A DNA stretch of 39,277 nt from Elusimicrobia bacterium HGW-Elusimicrobia-3. Lineage in GTDB: Bacteria; Elusimicrobiota; Elusimicrobia; Elusimicrobiales; UBA9959. The stretch's first letter is position 1; every line of letters starts with the position of its first letter. A program made the position numbers and the translations under genes. Shown here one piece after another: positions 37,621-39,277 of this stretch. The stretch is from the NCBI GenBank assembly GCA_002840355.1, contig PHAL01000002.1, positions 1 through 39,277 of the forward strand, in the 5' to 3' direction. Under the pieces are notes generated by a model. It saw only the letters and a program-made list of their open reading frames with translations, did not search any database and was not told the origin of the DNA.

Positions 37621-39277
37621 TGGCAAAGATAATAGGCATAGACCTCGGTACGTCTAACACCGCCGCGGCGGTGATGGAAGGCGGCAAAGTCACCATCATC
37701 CCGTCGGCCGAAGGCACGAGCCTGGGCGGGAAGGCTTTCCCTTCCTACGTGGCTTTCGCCAAGGACGGGCAGATGCTCGTCGGCGAGCCCGCCCGCAGGC
37801 AGGCCGTCGCCAACCCGGAAGGCACCGTCAGCGCCTTTAAGCGCAAGATGGGCACCGAGCACAAATACAACATCGGCGGCAAGGAGTTCACGCCCCCTCA
37901 GCTGGCCGCGTTCCTGCTGCAGAAAGTGAAGCGCGACGCCGAGGCCTTCCTCGGCGAGAAGGTGGAGAAAGCCGTCATCACCGTGCCCGCCTACTTCAAC
38001 GACAACCAGCGCCAGGCCACCAAGGACGCCGGCACCATCGCCGGCCTCGAGGTGGTGCGCCTCGTCAACGAGCCCACCGCGGCCGCGCTGGCCTATGGCA
38101 TCGATAAGGAAGGCAAGGACCAGAAGATCATGGTCTTCGACCTGGGCGGCGGCACGCTCGACGTGACCATCATGGAGCTGGGCAAGGAGGGCACGTTCGA
38201 CGTGATCTCCACCTCGGGCGACACGCAGCTCGGCGGCACCGACATGGACCGCGCGCTGGTGGAGTTCATCGCCGGCGAGTTCCGCAAGGACACCGGCATC
38301 GACCTGATGAAGGACGCCACCGCCACGCAGCGCATCAAGGAAGCCGCCGAGAAGGCCAAGATAGAGCTCTCCACCACGATGGAGACCGAGATCAACCTGC
38401 CGTTCATCTCGGCCGACGCCAGCGGCCCCAAGCACATGGCCCTCAAGCTGTCCCGCGCCCGCCTGGAATCCCTCGTGGACTCCATCGTGAAGCGCTGCCA
38501 GAAGTCCATCGACACCGCGCTGGCCGACGCCAAGCTCAAGACCTCGGACATCAGCCGCATCATCCTCGTAGGCGGCCCCACCCGCATGCCCATCGTGCAG
38601 AAGTTCATGGAGGAATACGTCGGCAAGAAGATCGAGCACGGCGTGGACCCGATGGAGTGCGTGGCCAGCGGCGCCGCCGTGCAGGCGGCCGTGCTGACCG
38701 GCGACGTCAAGGATGTGCTGCTGCTCGACGTGACCCCGCTGTCTCTGGGCATCGAGACGCTGGGCTCCGTGATGACCCGCCTGATAGACAAGAACACCAC
38801 GGTCCCCGCCAAGAAATCCCAGGTGTTCTCCACCGCCGCCGACAACCAGCCCGCCGTCACCATCCACGTGCTGCAGGGCGAGCGCGCGATGGCCGGCGAC
38901 AACGTGTCGCTCGGCAAGTTCGACCTGGACGGCATCCCGCCGGCCCCCCGCGGCATGCCGCAGATCGAGGTCACCTTCGACATCGACGCCAACGGCATCC
39001 TGCAGGTGCACGCCAAGGACCTGGGCACCGGCAAGGCGCAGCATATCACCATCAGCGCCCCGAACAAGCTCAGCAAGGAAGACATAGACAAGTTCATGAA
39101 GCAGGCCGAGCAGTTCGCCGACGCCGACAAGAAGTACAAGGAGAAGGTGGAAGCCAAGAACGAGGCCGACACCGTGCTCTACACCACCGAGAAGGCGTTG
39201 AAGGAACACGGCGACAAGATCGGTCAGGACGAGCGCCTGGCCGTGGAGCGCTCCATCGGCGAGCTCAAGGAAGCGCT
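37621..39277 (+). CDS. dnaK: Chaperone DnaK (Hsp70), 3' end outside window
   Basis: An open frame of 552 codons runs to the right edge. It begins [18 protein letters not shown], the phosphate-1 motif of Hsp70, and continues with [30 protein letters not shown], the phosphate-2 motif [15 protein letters not shown] and [13 protein letters not shown]; the linker [18 protein letters not shown] and the substrate-binding domain follow. DnaK folds proteins in an ATP cycle with DnaJ and GrpE. Very good ribosome binding site GGAGGAAA. The usual length is 600-640 residues, so about 60-90 residues are missing because of the window edge. It is the third gene of the operon hrcA-grpE-dnaK; no dnaJ is visible. 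Confidence 0.97.

Noticed and set aside
1-39277. tRNA, rRNA and CRISPR
   Set aside because: Scanning by eye found no tRNA-like TTCGA/T-loop with acceptor pairing, no rRNA core sequence and no regularly spaced direct repeats.

Overview
This is a GC-rich (about two thirds G+C by eye), densely coded bacterial window with no tRNA, rRNA, CRISPR array or insertion sequence that I can see. It suggests a Gram-negative, probably anaerobic or microaerophilic bacterium: there is a predicted outer-membrane beta-barrel, a TRAP transporter with a TatT lipoprotein, a flavodiiron protein, formate-tetrahydrofolate ligase and an LL-diaminopimelate-type aminotransferase. A GC-rich member of the Elusimicrobiota or a similar deep-branching lineage would fit. 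That placement is a guess from gene content, not a phylogenetic result.

Layout. 1-1704 (+): end of a TauE/SafE permease, a DUF1634 membrane protein and a secreted TPR protein. 1780-2784 (+): sugar-phosphate nucleotidylyltransferase. 2981-5953 (-): operon dctQ-dctM-aminotransferase. 6070-7743 (+): fhs. 7791-8924 (-): CPA2-type antiporter. 9038-13011 (-): compact operon DUF6485, ridA, malQ, tatT, dctP with overlapping or near-touching genes. The TRAP transporter is therefore split: membrane subunits lie at 4-6 kb and the periplasmic subunits P and T at 9-11 kb.

13111-28720 (+) is the unusual part. A membrane-anchored Gly/Ser/Ala/Pro-rich protein (13111-14769) precedes a MurC-like ligase and a flavodiiron protein. 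Then comes a run of six proteins (17558-27702), each with a short charged N-terminus, one transmembrane anchor and a long low-complexity extracytoplasmic region. At least four of the six (B, C, D, E) are linked by short shared motifs; two (D, E) carry a related multi-helix C-terminal membrane domain, and two (F, G) are rich in cysteine. The run ends in a strong terminator and is followed by an outer-membrane barrel protein (27842-28720). I recognise no described family here. I infer an uncharacterised, lineage-specific envelope or surface assembly. Two of its promoters share an 11-bp motif that overlaps the -10 element.

28789-33062 (+): dnaX (with an A10 slippage site that should also yield a short gamma form), recR and a comEC homologue whose metallo-beta-lactamase-like domain has lost its metal ligands. 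33064-34072 (-): membrane-anchored ferritin-like protein and arfB. 34142-34960 (+): short-chain dehydrogenase. 35006-35605 (-): small secreted protein. 35779-39277 (+): heat-shock operon hrcA-grpE-dnaK with a consensus sigma-70-type promoter and a half-degenerate CIRCE operator; dnaK runs off the window end.
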